DNA of 64,000 bases from Sphingorhabdus rigui. Lineage in GTDB: Bacteria > Pseudomonadota > Alphaproteobacteria > Sphingomonadales > Sphingomonadaceae. The stretch lies in contig NZ_JACIEA010000001.1 of assembly GCF_014196595.1 (NCBI RefSeq), forward strand, positions 374,845-438,844. Reading direction: 5' to 3'. Position numbers and translations under genes: made by a program. Position 1 is the first letter of the stretch; every line of letters begins with the position of its first letter. The notes under the pieces are model-generated. The model was not told where the DNA came from. It did no database searches and was given only the letters and a program-made list of their open reading frames with translations. Below are positions 19,577 through 29,154 of the stretch, one piece after another.

Positions 19577-20953
19577 ATGTTTTCTGAAATGCTAGAAAGC
19601 GCAATAGAAACGCTCTCCAAAGTGCTGGATCCCAACGGTCCTGCACAGGCCGCGACTGCGAGTAGCTTCACGCCAACGGATTTTAGCGTCCACTTCTTTT
19701 TGCAGTTAGCTATCATCATCCTAACCTGCCGGATCGTTGGCAAACTGGGCCAAAAATATCTTGGTCAACCCCAGGTTGTTGGCGAAATGATCGCGGGCGT
19801 GATCCTCGGGCCATCATTATTTGGCTATTTTTTCGCGGATGCACAGGCCGCGGTTTTCCCCGGACCGACTAAAAACGTGCTGTATTCGGGGGCACAACTT
19901 GGTGTCGGTTTGTACATGTTCTTGGTCGGCACAACGTTGCAACTGGACCATTTCAAATCCAAAGCAAAGAGCGCGATGAGTGTATCTTTCGCGGGTATTG
20001 CGGCCCCGTTTTTGATTGCAATATGGCTAACCCCATGGCTGCTTACTGTTCCGGGTCTATTTACACCGGGAATTTCGCAATCAAGCGCGACTTTGTTCAT
20101 GGGCGCTTGCATCGCGCTGACCGCGTTCCCGATGTTAGCGCGCATCATTAACGAACGAGGGCTAGCGAAAACGTCGCTCGGCACATTGTCGCTTGCCGCC
20201 GGTGCCTTTGACGACGCTGTATCTTGGTGCGTGCTCGCAGTGGTTCTGGCAACCTTTGGCGCAGGCCCCGGCGTTGCCGTTCTCGCAATAGGTGGCGGGC
20301 TGCTTTACGCCACGTTTATCATCCTGTTTGGCCGCAAAATTTTCGCGCCGCTTGGGCGAATCGTCGAGCGCGAGGGCGAAATGAGCATGACTGTGCTTGG
20401 CATAACTATCGCTGCATTCTGTCTGTCCGCGTTCATCATGGACGGAGTTGGAATCCATGCAATTTTCGGCGGCTTCATTCTGGGGGTTGTTATGCCCCGC
20501 GGCCTTTTCGTTGAAGAGTTAAAGAAGAAGGTTGAGCCGCTTGCAGTCGTTCTATTGCTGCCGATGTTCTTTACCTATTCTGGGCTCAACACGCGCATGG
20601 ATATGGTCAACACGGTTCCATTGCTGTTGATCGCACTGGTCATTCTGGCGGGATCAATCGTCGCCAAATTTGGTGCGTGCTATGTCGCTGCGCGGGTTGC
20701 GGGCGAAGACAATCGCACCGCATTGGGTATCGGCGCGTTGATGAACTCACGTGGTTTGATGGAGCTCATCATCATTAACATCGGTCTGCAAAAAGGCATA
20801 ATCGGACCGACATTGTTTTCAATGCTGGTGCTTATGGCGATTGTCACCACGATGATGGCAAGCCCGTTGTTTGAATTGGTGTACGGCCGAAAAGCGCGTG
20901 AATCAGGCGAGCTCGGGGCACTCGAAAAAAAGGATGTGGCTCTGGCCGATTGA
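19577..20953 (+). CDS. Cation:proton antiporter, CPA2/KefB-like
   Basis: 458 aa with about 12-13 hydrophobic segments and a short periplasmic/cytosolic tail; start behind AAAGGGGAGGGT. The first conserved membrane block L-G-Q-P-Q-V-V-G-E-M-I-A-G-V-I-L-G-P and the later A-A-G-A-F-D-D-A-V-S-W (Asp pair expected to bind the ion) are those of the Na+/H+ exchanger family PF00999. It lacks the cytosolic TrkA-N domain of true KefB/C. It probably exchanges Na+ or K+ for protons at the inner membrane. It stands alone. Confidence 0.85.
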   Translation: MFSEMLESAIETLSKVLDPNGPAQAATASSFTPTDFSVHFFLQLAIIILTCRIVGKLGQKYLGQPQVVGEMIAGVILGPSLFGYFFADAQAAVFPGPTKNVLYSGAQLGVGLYMFLVGTTLQLDHFKSKAKSAMSVSFAGIAAPFLIAIWLTPWLLTVPGLFTPGISQSSATLFMGACIALTAFPMLARIINERGLAKTSLGTLSLAAGAFDDAVSWCVLAVVLATFGAGPGVAVLAIGGGLLYATFIILFGRKIFAPLGRIVEREGEMSMTVLGITIAAFCLSAFIMDGVGIHAIFGGFILGVVMPRGLFVEELKKKVEPLAVVLLLPMFFTYSGLNTRMDMVNTVPLLLIALVILAGSIVAKFGACYVAARVAGEDNRTALGIGALMNSRGLMELIIINIGLQKGIIGPTLFSMLVLMAIVTTMMASPLFELVYGRKARESGELGALEKKDVALAD

Positions 20954-20983
20954 ACCCCGGTTTGATTAGGGAAATTGCCTTTT

Positions 20984-22489
20984 TCAAGCAGGAGCGGGGC
21001 AATATCGGTTCAGATATTCGCCATGTGACGGCATGTGCTGGACCACAAACTGGATCGATTTTTCCATTTCGTCAATTTCGCGCCGCGTATTTGGTTCGCT
21101 CACCGCGTCTGCCATGGCGTTGTGCCCGCCCATCTTGATACCCTGTCCCATCATGACAGCGGCCCAGCTGGTTTCGGTAAATAGCTCGTCATCTTCGCGG
21201 AATATTTGGCCGTTTTGGCGGAACAGCTCGACCTTCTCGGTGAGGCTGTCGGGCACGGGCATGTTGCGGCAATAGTTCCAGAAGGGACTGTCGTCACGCG
21301 TTGTGCTGTTATAATGGAGGATAAGGAAATCGCGGATGCGGGCATATTCCTTGCCGGTCAGGCGATTGAACGCGTCTTCTTGCGCTTGCGTCACCCCATC
21401 GAGAGACAGCAACGCAATCAGCTTGTTAATCCCCGTATTCACAAGGTGAAGCGAGGTGGACTCTAGAGGCTCCATAAAGCCCGATGCCAGACCAAGCGCG
21501 ACAACATTCTTGTTCCAAAACTTTTTACGCCGACCCGTTACAAAACGCAGGAAATTTGGTTCCGCACCGGGTTTTCCAGCGATGTTGTTGACCAGGATGC
21601 TATGTGCTTCGTCATCAGACATATATTCATTGCAATAGACATGGCCGTTGCCGTTGCGGTGCTGCAAGGGAACCTGCCATTGCCATCCTGCCGAATGGGC
21701 GGTTGCGCGGGTGTAGGGCAATGGGCCACTGCCATCTTCACGCAAGCATGGCAGCGCTACCGCGCGGTTGCAGGGCAGATAATTGGACCAATCGTCATAT
21801 CCGGTTTTCAGCGCCTGTTCGATCAACAGGCCTCGGAAGCCGGAGCAATCGATGAACAGATCGCCCTTCAACACGTCGCCATTTTCCATGGTCACAGACG
21901 ATACAAAACCGCTTTCATTGTCTAATGTGACATCAGAAATCTTGCCTTCACGACGGACAACGCCGCGCGTTTCTGCATAATTGCGCAAATATCGGGCGTA
22001 GCGTCCAGCGTCGATATGATAGGCGTAGTTAACGGGCGGCAAATCGTCGCGTTGATAATCTTCCGTTCGCGCAAAGCGCCCGAAATGCGCGGCCATTGTT
22101 TCGACGTTGAAAACCTGAATGGGGCGCTTGTCGCCTGCTTGCTGATATTTGTGCCACACATGGTGAAATGAAATGCCATCGACCTGATAGCCATAATTGC
22201 CAAAGGGGTGGATATAGCTGTCGCCAATCTTGCCCCAGTTGACGAACTGAATGCCCAGCTTGAAACTGCCTTGGACCATGGAGAGCAGGTCGCGCTCGTC
22301 GATTTCGAGCAAACGGTTAAAGTCCAGAAACGGAGGTATCGTCGCCTCGCCAACACCGACGGTTCCGATCTCTTCCGATTCGATCAGCGTAATCGCCACG
22401 GGACGACCCGCGCGAATACGGGACAGCGCAGCTGCGGCCATCCAGCCCGCGGTTCCGCCGCCCACGATGATGATATGATCGATTGCCAT
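20984..22489 (-). CDS. Tryptophan-halogenase-like flavoprotein (beta-glucan locus)
   Basis: 501 aa. FAD-binding G-G-G-T-A-G-W near residue 10, the halogenase motif W-x-W-x-(I/V)-P as GWQWQVPL (268-275), the Lys expected to form the lysine-chloramine or position hypohalite (Lys77 in G-S-F-K), and the Glu of E-P-L-E-S-T (Glu343) are all present, so an active flavin halogenase is conceivable. ATG 22489 follows GGGAGAAG. It is divergent from a large TBDR with two operator-like sites between them. Such proteins are recurrent partners of carbohydrate TBDRs in sphingomonads and Caulobacter relatives, but their substrate is unknown; tryptophan is unlikely given this setting. Confidence 0.85.
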   Translation of the reverse strand: MAIDHIIIVGGGTAGWMAAAALSRIRAGRPVAITLIESEEIGTVGVGEATIPPFLDFNRLLEIDERDLLSMVQGSFKLGIQFVNWGKIGDSYIHPFGNYGYQVDGISFHHVWHKYQQAGDKRPIQVFNVETMAAHFGRFARTEDYQRDDLPPVNYAYHIDAGRYARYLRNYAETRGVVRREGKISDVTLDNESGFVSSVTMENGDVLKGDLFIDCSGFRGLLIEQALKTGYDDWSNYLPCNRAVALPCLREDGSGPLPYTRATAHSAGWQWQVPLQHRNGNGHVYCNEYMSDDEAHSILVNNIAGKPGAEPNFLRFVTGRRKKFWNKNVVALGLASGFMEPLESTSLHLVNTGINKLIALLSLDGVTQAQEDAFNRLTGKEYARIRDFLILHYNSTTRDDSPFWNYCRNMPVPDSLTEKVELFRQNGQIFREDDELFTETSWAAVMMGQGIKMGGHNAMADAVSEPNTRREIDEMEKSIQFVVQHMPSHGEYLNRYCPAPA

Positions 22490-22541
22490 CCGACTTCTCC
22501 CTTAAACATCCTGCGTAGCTATATAGACGAGAACTGCAAAT

Positions 22542-22577
22542 TGTGAACGTTCATTTTATCTCTTGTGAACGCTCTCA
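22542..22577. promoter_or_regulatory. Two LacI-type operator sites between halogenase-like gene and TBDR
   Basis: TGTGAACGTTCATT (22542-22555, containing the perfect palindrome TGAACGTTCA) and TGTGAACGCTCTCA (22564-22577) lie 22 bp apart, in the divergent promoter region. Both have the central CG typical of LacI/GalR operators and match the site upstream of the GH3 gene (32908-32921). They are probably bound by the LacI-type regulator encoded at 26892-27953. Confidence 0.65.
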
Positions 22578-22643
22578 ATTGTGGATATGTGTTATGATAA
22601 AGGGGGAGTTCATATCCTCCGAATCGACATCAGGGAGGATCAT

Positions 22644-25600
22644 TTGGCACGCAAATCTTTATTCGGAGCATCGCGATCGCAGCGCCTTGCTGTATTGACG
22701 ACGGCATCCAGTATTGCACTATGTGCAGCGCAGCCAGTTTTTGCACAAACGGCTGACCAGCCCGCTGAAGCTGCGGAAAGCGCTGAGGCTGAAGACGCGA
22801 TCATCGTGAGCGGCTATAAAAAGTCTCTCGCAGACTCGCAGAGCATAAAGCGTGAAGCCGACACATTTGTTGATGTAATCACCTCCGAAGATATTGGCGC
22901 GCTTCCCGATCGTTCTGTTGCAGAAGCATTGCAGCGCGTCCCTGGCGTCAACATTTCGCGTTTTGAACAGCGCAATGACCCCGACCGCTTTTCGGTGGAA
23001 GGTTCAGGCGTTGTTATTCGCGGATTGCCCTATGTCCTGTCGAACCTGAATGGCCGCGAAATTTTTTCGGCCAATGGTGGCCGGGAATTGTCGTTCAATG
23101 ACGTTTCGCCTGAATTGTTGGGCCGTGTCGAGGTTTTCAAAAACTCGACCTCCGACATGTTGGAAGGCAATATCTCTGGCTCCGTCAACCTTGTGACGCG
23201 CAAGCCGCTCGACAAACCGGGCTTTCATGTCGCTGGCTCGATTGAAGGCAATTATGGAGACATGGCGAAGAAATGGTCGCCGGGCTTTTCCATTCTGGGT
23301 TCAAATACATTTGAGACAGGCGCTGGTACCTTTGGCCTGCAGCTGGCGTATAGCCAATCTGAGCTGGCAACCCGCACCGACGCATCGCAAATTACCGATC
23401 CTTGCTATCGCGACCGTTCACTGACTGGCCCATGTATTCGTGTACGTCCAGTCGGATCTGGCGGTTTCGGCAGCGGCACGCCTTTGAACGCGTCCAACTT
23501 TCCGCCTGCAAATTCCGTTTTTGTACCAAAAGGTGCCGGCGTCCGCACAACCGACCTGAATCGTGACCGCAATTCATTTTCGGCGGTTGGTCAGTGGGAA
23601 AGCAATGATGGGCGTGCTGAGGTCACCGTGGAATATCTGCGCGCGTCGACCAATGCGACGTTAAATGAATATGCCGCTTTGGCTTTGGTGAATGACGACG
23701 CGCTGTTTCCTATACTCGCGCCGGGCACAACCGCAATCTATGACGATAATCAATTCGTCGCAGGTACGCTGACCCAATCCTCTGGCGGTGTTAGCGGGAT
23801 CCCAACCGAATTGCTGCGTTTCCAACGTGAAGACACGGCAAAGACCGAAGATTTCTCGGCCCATATCAAGCTGAGCCCCACCGATCGTTTGCGCTTCAAC
23901 TTTGAAGTACAGCACATTAAATCGGATCGTACCGAAGATGGCTTTATCTCGGCGATGCAGACCTATGCCGATTTGCGTATCGACAACCGTGGCAGCACGC
24001 CACTCGTCGAGTTTCTGCAACCCGGACTCGCTACATCGCCGTCGAGCTATTTCAATGACCCGAGCAAGACCTTTTACTGGTTCCTCATCGACAATCAGGT
24101 GAAGAATGAAGGTCAATTGACCAGCATGCGCGCCGATGCCGAATATGACGTTAGCGATGACGGCTTTTTCAAAAAAGCGCGCTTTGGCGCACGTTGGGGT
24201 GACCGTAACCGCGTAACCCGCAGCGCGAATTTCTCCAACTGGGGCAATTTGGGCGCGCCATGGACAGGACGTGGCGGTAACTGGAACTGCGGAGATTACC
24301 AGGCATTCGGCTGTGGCGGTGCATATGTTCGCGACTTCCCGAACTCGGCCAATTTGCGTAACCCATTTGGCGACAGCTTCCAGCGCGGTAATGCGCCGGT
24401 TCCGCTTGGGGATGGCTCTGCCTTCTTCTTCGGCGGCGACAATATGGTCGCTGATTATCTGAGCGGTGCCATCCGGACGCAGGCGAATGCGATTACCGCT
24501 TCCACCCTGACACCGAACGCATGGTTCCCGATTTCAGCGCGTTCAGGTAACTTGGCTGGTGGTCCATGGACAGCTGGTGAAATTTCGGACGTCGAAGAAA
24601 GCACGTCCGCTGCATATGCACGCGTTGATTTTGGCGCGGATCTTGGTGGCACAAAACTCAGCGGCAATATCGGCTTGCGCTATGTCAGTACCAAGGTGAG
24701 AAGTGGCGGTTCTTTCAGCCTGCCAACACCTGAGTTCTTCGACAATAACGGCAACCGTGATGGCATCGTCCAACTGGCAGAAGTGCAGGGCTCATGTGCC
24801 TTTATTCTCGCCAATAATATCACACCGGTACCTGGCTATTGCGGCTTGTCAGCCGCGCGCCAAGCGACCTATGCGTCGTTGTTTACAGGAGAGGTCATTT
24901 CCGACCCGCTGAACATCCGCTACACAAACTGGCTGCCCAACTTCAACGCAAAGCTTGATTTTGGCAACGGTGTCTTGGTGCGTGGTGCAATCTCCAAGGG
25001 TATTTCCCGGCCAGATCTGTCAGCGTTCACGTCAGGTGGCGGTGCATATGACAACACCAACAATCTGCGCGCCGGTGGGCTTTTGGCCACGGGTCCGTTG
25101 CTTGCCATCAACACGGGAAATCGATTCCTGCGCCCCGTTGAATCGGTGAACTATGACCTCTCTCTCGAGTGGTATTGGGCAGAAATCGGTTCGTTGACGG
25201 TATCCGGCTTTGTAAAGGATGTCAGCAATATCGTGAATAGCGGCGCCATAGTGCGTCCATTTGTCACGCCGAAGGGCGTCAACACCGATATTCTGTTCAA
25301 CACACCGGTGAATAGCGATGGTGGAACATTGAAGGGCGTTGAAGTTGCTTATCAGCAAACTTACGATTTCCTGCCTGGCCTATTAAGCGGTTTGGGCGCC
25401 GGTCTGACATATACTTATGTTGATGCAGGCGATTTCAACAACGCTTCGCTTGGTTCTGAACAGAGCCCGCTTTCGGGCGGACTGCCATTGGCTGGGGTCT
25501 CGAAACATACGATCAATGCCGTCGGATTCTACGAAAAAGGTCCGTTGTCATTCCGCTTGGCGTATAACTGGCGGTCTGAATTTGTGCAGACACCGCGCGA

Positions 25601-25826
25601 CGTCATCTTCCCGTTCTCGCCCATTTACGGCGAAGCAACAGGCCAGCTTGACGGATCAATCTTTGTTTCTGTGACCAAGCAATTGAAACTCGGCATTCAG
25701 GGCGTGAACTTGCTTGATGAAGTCACACAGACATCACAAGTCATCGATTTTGACGGCACCCGCGCAACGCGCTCGGCGTTCCGGAACGATCGACGCTTCA
25801 CGTTCCTTGCTCGATTTGAGTTCTAA
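22644..25826 (+). CDS. Large TonB-dependent receptor of the beta-glucan locus
   Basis: About 1060 aa. The start is taken at TTG 22644 because AGGGAGG (22632-22638) stands just before it and the signal peptide (ending QPVFAQ) then has normal length; the frame is open back to a GTG at 22581, which overlaps the operator zone. A TonB box (DAIIVSGYK), a plug with the sphingomonad-type S-E-D-I-G-A-L-P-D-R-S-V-A-E-A-L-Q-R-V-P-G-V-N segment, and a large barrel ending L-A-R-F-E-F follow. It imports an oligosaccharide, probably a beta-glucan fragment, across the outer membrane, as inferred from the adjacent GH16 and GH3 genes. Confidence 0.9.
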   Translation: MARKSLFGASRSQRLAVLTTASSIALCAAQPVFAQTADQPAEAAESAEAEDAIIVSGYKKSLADSQSIKREADTFVDVITSEDIGALPDRSVAEALQRVPGVNISRFEQRNDPDRFSVEGSGVVIRGLPYVLSNLNGREIFSANGGRELSFNDVSPELLGRVEVFKNSTSDMLEGNISGSVNLVTRKPLDKPGFHVAGSIEGNYGDMAKKWSPGFSILGSNTFETGAGTFGLQLAYSQSELATRTDASQITDPCYRDRSLTGPCIRVRPVGSGGFGSGTPLNASNFPPANSVFVPKGAGVRTTDLNRDRNSFSAVGQWESNDGRAEVTVEYLRASTNATLNEYAALALVNDDALFPILAPGTTAIYDDNQFVAGTLTQSSGGVSGIPTELLRFQREDTAKTEDFSAHIKLSPTDRLRFNFEVQHIKSDRTEDGFISAMQTYADLRIDNRGSTPLVEFLQPGLATSPSSYFNDPSKTFYWFLIDNQVKNEGQLTSMRADAEYDVSDDGFFKKARFGARWGDRNRVTRSANFSNWGNLGAPWTGRGGNWNCGDYQAFGCGGAYVRDFPNSANLRNPFGDSFQRGNAPVPLGDGSAFFFGGDNMVADYLSGAIRTQANAITASTLTPNAWFPISARSGNLAGGPWTAGEISDVEESTSAAYARVDFGADLGGTKLSGNIGLRYVSTKVRSGGSFSLPTPEFFDNNGNRDGIVQLAEVQGSCAFILANNITPVPGYCGLSAARQATYASLFTGEVISDPLNIRYTNWLPNFNAKLDFGNGVLVRGAISKGISRPDLSAFTSGGGAYDNTNNLRAGGLLATGPLLAINTGNRFLRPVESVNYDLSLEWYWAEIGSLTVSGFVKDVSNIVNSGAIVRPFVTPKGVNTDILFNTPVNSDGGTLKGVEVAYQQTYDFLPGLLSGLGAGLTYTYVDAGDFNNASLGSEQSPLSGGLPLAGVSKHTINAVGFYEKGPLSFRLAYNWRSEFVQTPRDVIFPFSPIYGEATGQLDGSIFVSVTKQLKLGIQGVNLLDEVTQTSQVIDFDGTRATRSAFRNDRRFTFLARFEF

Positions 25827-25913
25827 TACGTAGCATCAGTGTTGCGGAAAAGCGGGCCTTGGTCATATGACTTGGGTCCGTTTTTCTTTCAGCCCGCGTT
25901 TCAGGAGAAAACT

Positions 25914-26888
25914 ATGCCGCCCAAAATTGCCTTGCTCGGTGCTATGATCGGTTTGACGGCGTGCTGGACAACGGCGGCCACAGCACAGGCTTCAGAAAAT
26001 AACTGGACGCTTGTGTGGGCCGACGAGTTTGATGGCAGCAAATTGGACCGCAAAAAATGGAAGCCCGAAAAATCGTGCTGGGGCGGCGGCAATCAGGAAC
26101 GGCAATGCTACACCGATAGGCCCAAAAATATTAAGGTCGCCGATGGCAATCTGCATTTAATTGCGCATAAAGAGCCGTTTACGGGTCCCGATCTGCCGCC
26201 TGAATTTTCAAACAAGCCTTATCCACAAAAGACGCAGGAATATACCTCCGGCAAAATTCGAACGCTTGGCATTTCCAGCTGGAAATACGGAAAAGTCGAA
26301 TTTCGCGCAAAGCCGCCCAAGGGCCAAGGCACCTGGCCTGCCGTATGGATGATGCCCGCCAACAGCGTCTACGGCGGCTGGCCACTTTCGGGCGAGATTG
26401 ATATTTTGGAGGGTGTTAACCTCGGCGCCACTTGCGAAACATGCACGGGCGGTGTTGGTGAGAACCGGATGATCAGCGCGATCCATTTTGGCGATTACGC
26501 ACCGAAAAACAAATTTCATGATACGCGCGTGGCGCTGCCGTCAAACGCTTTGCCTTCCGATGAATTTCACATCTGGACGCTCGAATGGGGCGAGGGCGTG
26601 ATGCGTTTCTATCTCGATGGCCGGAAATATTGGGAACGGACCAGTGCGGATTGGGAAACAGCGTCGCCATTGGCGAAATCAAATCCCGTTGCGCCTTTTG
26701 ACCAGCCCTTCTACATCATGGCTAACCTCGCCATTGGGGGTGGCCTGTCAGAGAAGAATAACGATAAAGGCGTTGCATCGGATGTAACACCTGCAGCGTT
26801 TTTGATCGACTGGATCCGCATCTACCAATGCAGCAGCGACAAGGAAAAAGGTCTGGCCTGCATGCAGGGCGGCAAAGAGAGTAAGTAA
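25914..26888 (+). CDS. Glycoside hydrolase family 16 endo-beta-glucanase
   Basis: 324 aa from ATG 25914 behind CAGGAGAAAACT. A signal peptide with cleavage near TAQA-SE indicates export. The GH16 active site E-I-D-I-L-E is at 161-166 (Glu161 nucleophile, Glu166 acid/base), the bacterial laminarinase/lichenase form, preceded by W-P-A-V-W-M-M-P. It should cut beta-1,3- or mixed beta-1,3/1,4-glucans such as laminarin in the periplasm or outside the cell. A Cys in the signal region (T-A-C-W) could make it a lipoprotein but the lipobox is poor. It is 88 bp after the TBDR and 3 bp before the regulator gene. Confidence 0.9.
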   Translation: MPPKIALLGAMIGLTACWTTAATAQASENNWTLVWADEFDGSKLDRKKWKPEKSCWGGGNQERQCYTDRPKNIKVADGNLHLIAHKEPFTGPDLPPEFSNKPYPQKTQEYTSGKIRTLGISSWKYGKVEFRAKPPKGQGTWPAVWMMPANSVYGGWPLSGEIDILEGVNLGATCETCTGGVGENRMISAIHFGDYAPKNKFHDTRVALPSNALPSDEFHIWTLEWGEGVMRFYLDGRKYWERTSADWETASPLAKSNPVAPFDQPFYIMANLAIGGGLSEKNNDKGVASDVTPAAFLIDWIRIYQCSSDKEKGLACMQGGKESK

Positions 26889-26891
26889 GTT

Positions 26892-27953
26892 ATGGCGAGA
26901 CGCCGCCAGGCCGTCACAATTAAACATGTCGCAGCCGATGCGGGGGTTTCCCTGCAAACGGTAAGCCGCGTCATCAATAATGAGCCTAACGTTCGGCCTG
27001 CCATGCAGGAACGGGTGCAGGCGTCCATTGATAAGCTTGGCTATGTCCCGTCCATCGCTGCGCAACGGATGAGCGGATCACGTTCGTACCTGATCCTTGC
27101 GATCAACGACCGGGAACGCACAATTGCCGATTGGCGGAACCGCCAAGGATCAGACTGGGTAGACCAAATGCTTTTCGGCGGCATGCTGAAATGTGCCGAA
27201 CATGGATACCGGATGATCTTTGAACTGGTCGATACCCACAATGATCATGTCGAGCGTGAATTGGGCGCAGCCATTGCCGCGCTGCAGCCAGACGGCGTCA
27301 TCCTGACCCCGCCGCACTCTGAAAATCCGCTCATCACCGGATTTCTTGCCAAACGCAAAATCCCTTTTGCCCGCATCGGATCGATCACATCGGGTCCGGG
27401 AATCGCGATGACGATGGATGACGAGGGCTCGGCCCGACGCGCAACCGAACATCTCATCGCGCTTGGCCATAGCAGGATCGGTTTCATTGCTGGCCCTCAG
27501 GAATATGATTTGTCCAACTGGCGTATCGACGGGTGGCGCGAGGCGATGGCCAGTGCCGGCCTTTCCTGCGATGCGTTATGCGTCCGAGGCGATTTTGGAT
27601 ATGATAGCGGTGTGCTGGCTGCAAACGCGCTGCTCGATTTGGAAAACCCGCCCACGGCGATCATCGGCAGCAACGACCAAATGACGCTTGCCGCGTTGGA
27701 CGCGGCCAAGACGCGTGGCTTACACATTCCCGGCGATTTATCCCTTATCAGTTTCGACAATACGCCCGTTGTGCGTTTTACCGTGCCCGAACTCACTGCC
27801 GTTGATCAACCCATCGCCGCAACCTTTTCCAAGGCGGTGGAGCTATTGATTACCAATGGTGACGCGCTTGTGCCGCATCAACCGGTTGTTATTGAAGGCA
27901 GCCTTATTGCGCGCAGCAGCACCGCACCACCGTCTGCACATGGTCGCGCCTAA
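26892..27953 (+). CDS. LacI-family transcriptional regulator of the beta-glucan locus
   Basis: 353 aa. An N-terminal helix-turn-helix (T-I-K-H-V-A-A-D-A-G-V-S-L-Q-T-V-S-R-V-I-N-N) with the LacI hinge region, then a periplasmic-binding-protein-like sugar domain. Three bases after the GH16 gene, and its end overlaps the MFS porter start, so it belongs to the TBDR-GH16 operon. It is the likely binder of the TGTGAACGNTNTCA-like sites upstream of the halogenase/TBDR pair and of GH3, relieving repression when a glucan-derived sugar is present. Confidence 0.9.
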   Translation: MARRRQAVTIKHVAADAGVSLQTVSRVINNEPNVRPAMQERVQASIDKLGYVPSIAAQRMSGSRSYLILAINDRERTIADWRNRQGSDWVDQMLFGGMLKCAEHGYRMIFELVDTHNDHVERELGAAIAALQPDGVILTPPHSENPLITGFLAKRKIPFARIGSITSGPGIAMTMDDEGSARRATEHLIALGHSRIGFIAGPQEYDLSNWRIDGWREAMASAGLSCDALCVRGDFGYDSGVLAANALLDLENPPTAIIGSNDQMTLAALDAAKTRGLHIPGDLSLISFDNTPVVRFTVPELTAVDQPIAATFSKAVELLITNGDALVPHQPVVIEGSLIARSSTAPPSAHGRA

Positions 27954-29154
27954 ATCTACGGACAGCAGCCGGCAGTCGGCAACGTTCATGTATTTGTACG
28001 CGCTCGCCGTATCTGGCGGTGCCGTCGCCTATATGCCGTTTCTGACGATATTGCTGCCGCTGCGCGCGACCGACATCTCCGGCAATGACGCCCTTGGCAT
28101 GTTGGCGATCGCGGCCTTTGTGGGCGCTGTAGCCGCAAGCGTGGCCAATATCGTCTTTGGATGGGCCAGCGACAAAAGCGGCGCACGACGCCCGTGGATA
28201 TGCGCCGGATTAGCCTTATCAACGGCTTTGCTGCTCATCACTGCTTATGCCAAGAGCCCGGCGGCGATGATCGCCATCATCATATTCTGGCAAATCGGCC
28301 TGAACATGATGCTCGCGCCCTTAACCGCGTGGGCCGGTGACACCATTCCCGATTCCCAAAAGGGCTTCCTTGGCGGTCTATTGGCGTTAGCGCCCGGTAT
28401 GGGCGCGCTTTCAGGTGCGTTTGTAACGATGAACGATGCTGTTCCATCGGAGCACCGTGAAATCATTATCGCGATGTTGGTGATAGCCATGGTCAGTCCG
28501 GTGCTGATTTTTGGCAGACCGATATCGATGCCGGGGCTGAACACCGCGCTGACGGATCAAACAACCGATGGGGAACAGAGCGCCGGAACACGGCACGCCG
28601 CCGTTAAAATGTGGATTGCGCGGTTATTGATCCAAATTGCGGAAGCGTCATTATTTGCGTTTCTGCTTTTATGGTTCCGCAGCGTCGATCCGGATTTCGG
28701 CGAAAATAATGCCGCGAATATCTTTGCGCTTGTTCTGGGTACGGCTGTGTTTTTAGCATTAGCTGTCGGCCGCTGGTCCGACCGTGCAAACCGCCCCATT
28801 TTGCCGCTCATATGTGGGGCAGCGGCAGCAGCGGCCGGACTGATCATCATGTCGGTTTCGTCATCTTTACCCGTCGCTATCGCCGGCTATGTGGTCTTTG
28901 GCTTGGCGAGCAGCCTTTTTCTGGCGTTGCACTCAAGCCAGACGTTGAGGGTGCTCCCCCGTCCACAAACGCGTGGACGGGATTTGGGCATTTTCAACCT
29001 GACGAACACCGTGCCATCGCTCATCATGCCATGGCTAACACTCGCGTTGGTACCCACTTATGGCTTTGGCAGCCTGTTTCTGTTGCTAGCGGGGCTGGCG
29101 GTCATTGCGTGCCTGTTATTGGCAACAATGCCGCGCCAGCACGCGCGCGATTAG
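27940..29154 (+). CDS. MFS transporter (sugar porter) of the beta-glucan locus
   Basis: 404 aa from ATG 27940, which lies 14 bp before the end of the regulator gene; ATG 27988 is an alternative, and neither has a strong ribosome site. Twelve hydrophobic segments in two groups of six, with a conserved first cytosolic loop (W-A-S-D-K-S-G-A-R-R-P-W) like glycoside/pentoside-type porters. It is the likely inner-membrane importer for sugars released by GH16/GH3. Its stop overlaps that of the convergent FucP-type gene by 4 bp. Confidence 0.85.
   Translation: MVAPKSTDSSRQSATFMYLYALAVSGGAVAYMPFLTILLPLRATDISGNDALGMLAIAAFVGAVAASVANIVFGWASDKSGARRPWICAGLALSTALLLITAYAKSPAAMIAIIIFWQIGLNMMLAPLTAWAGDTIPDSQKGFLGGLLALAPGMGALSGAFVTMNDAVPSEHREIIIAMLVIAMVSPVLIFGRPISMPGLNTALTDQTTDGEQSAGTRHAAVKMWIARLLIQIAEASLFAFLLLWFRSVDPDFGENNAANIFALVLGTAVFLALAVGRWSDRANRPILPLICGAAAAAAGLIIMSVSSSLPVAIAGYVVFGLASSLFLALHSSQTLRVLPRPQTRGRDLGIFNLTNTVPSLIMPWLTLALVPTYGFGSLFLLLAGLAVIACLLLATMPRQHARD

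Noticed and set aside
22581-22643. Upstream extension of the large TBDR to GTG 22581
   Set aside because: It begins 3 bp after an operator site, lacks a ribosome site, and would place 21 non-signal residues before the signal peptide; TTG 22644 behind AGGGAGG is better.
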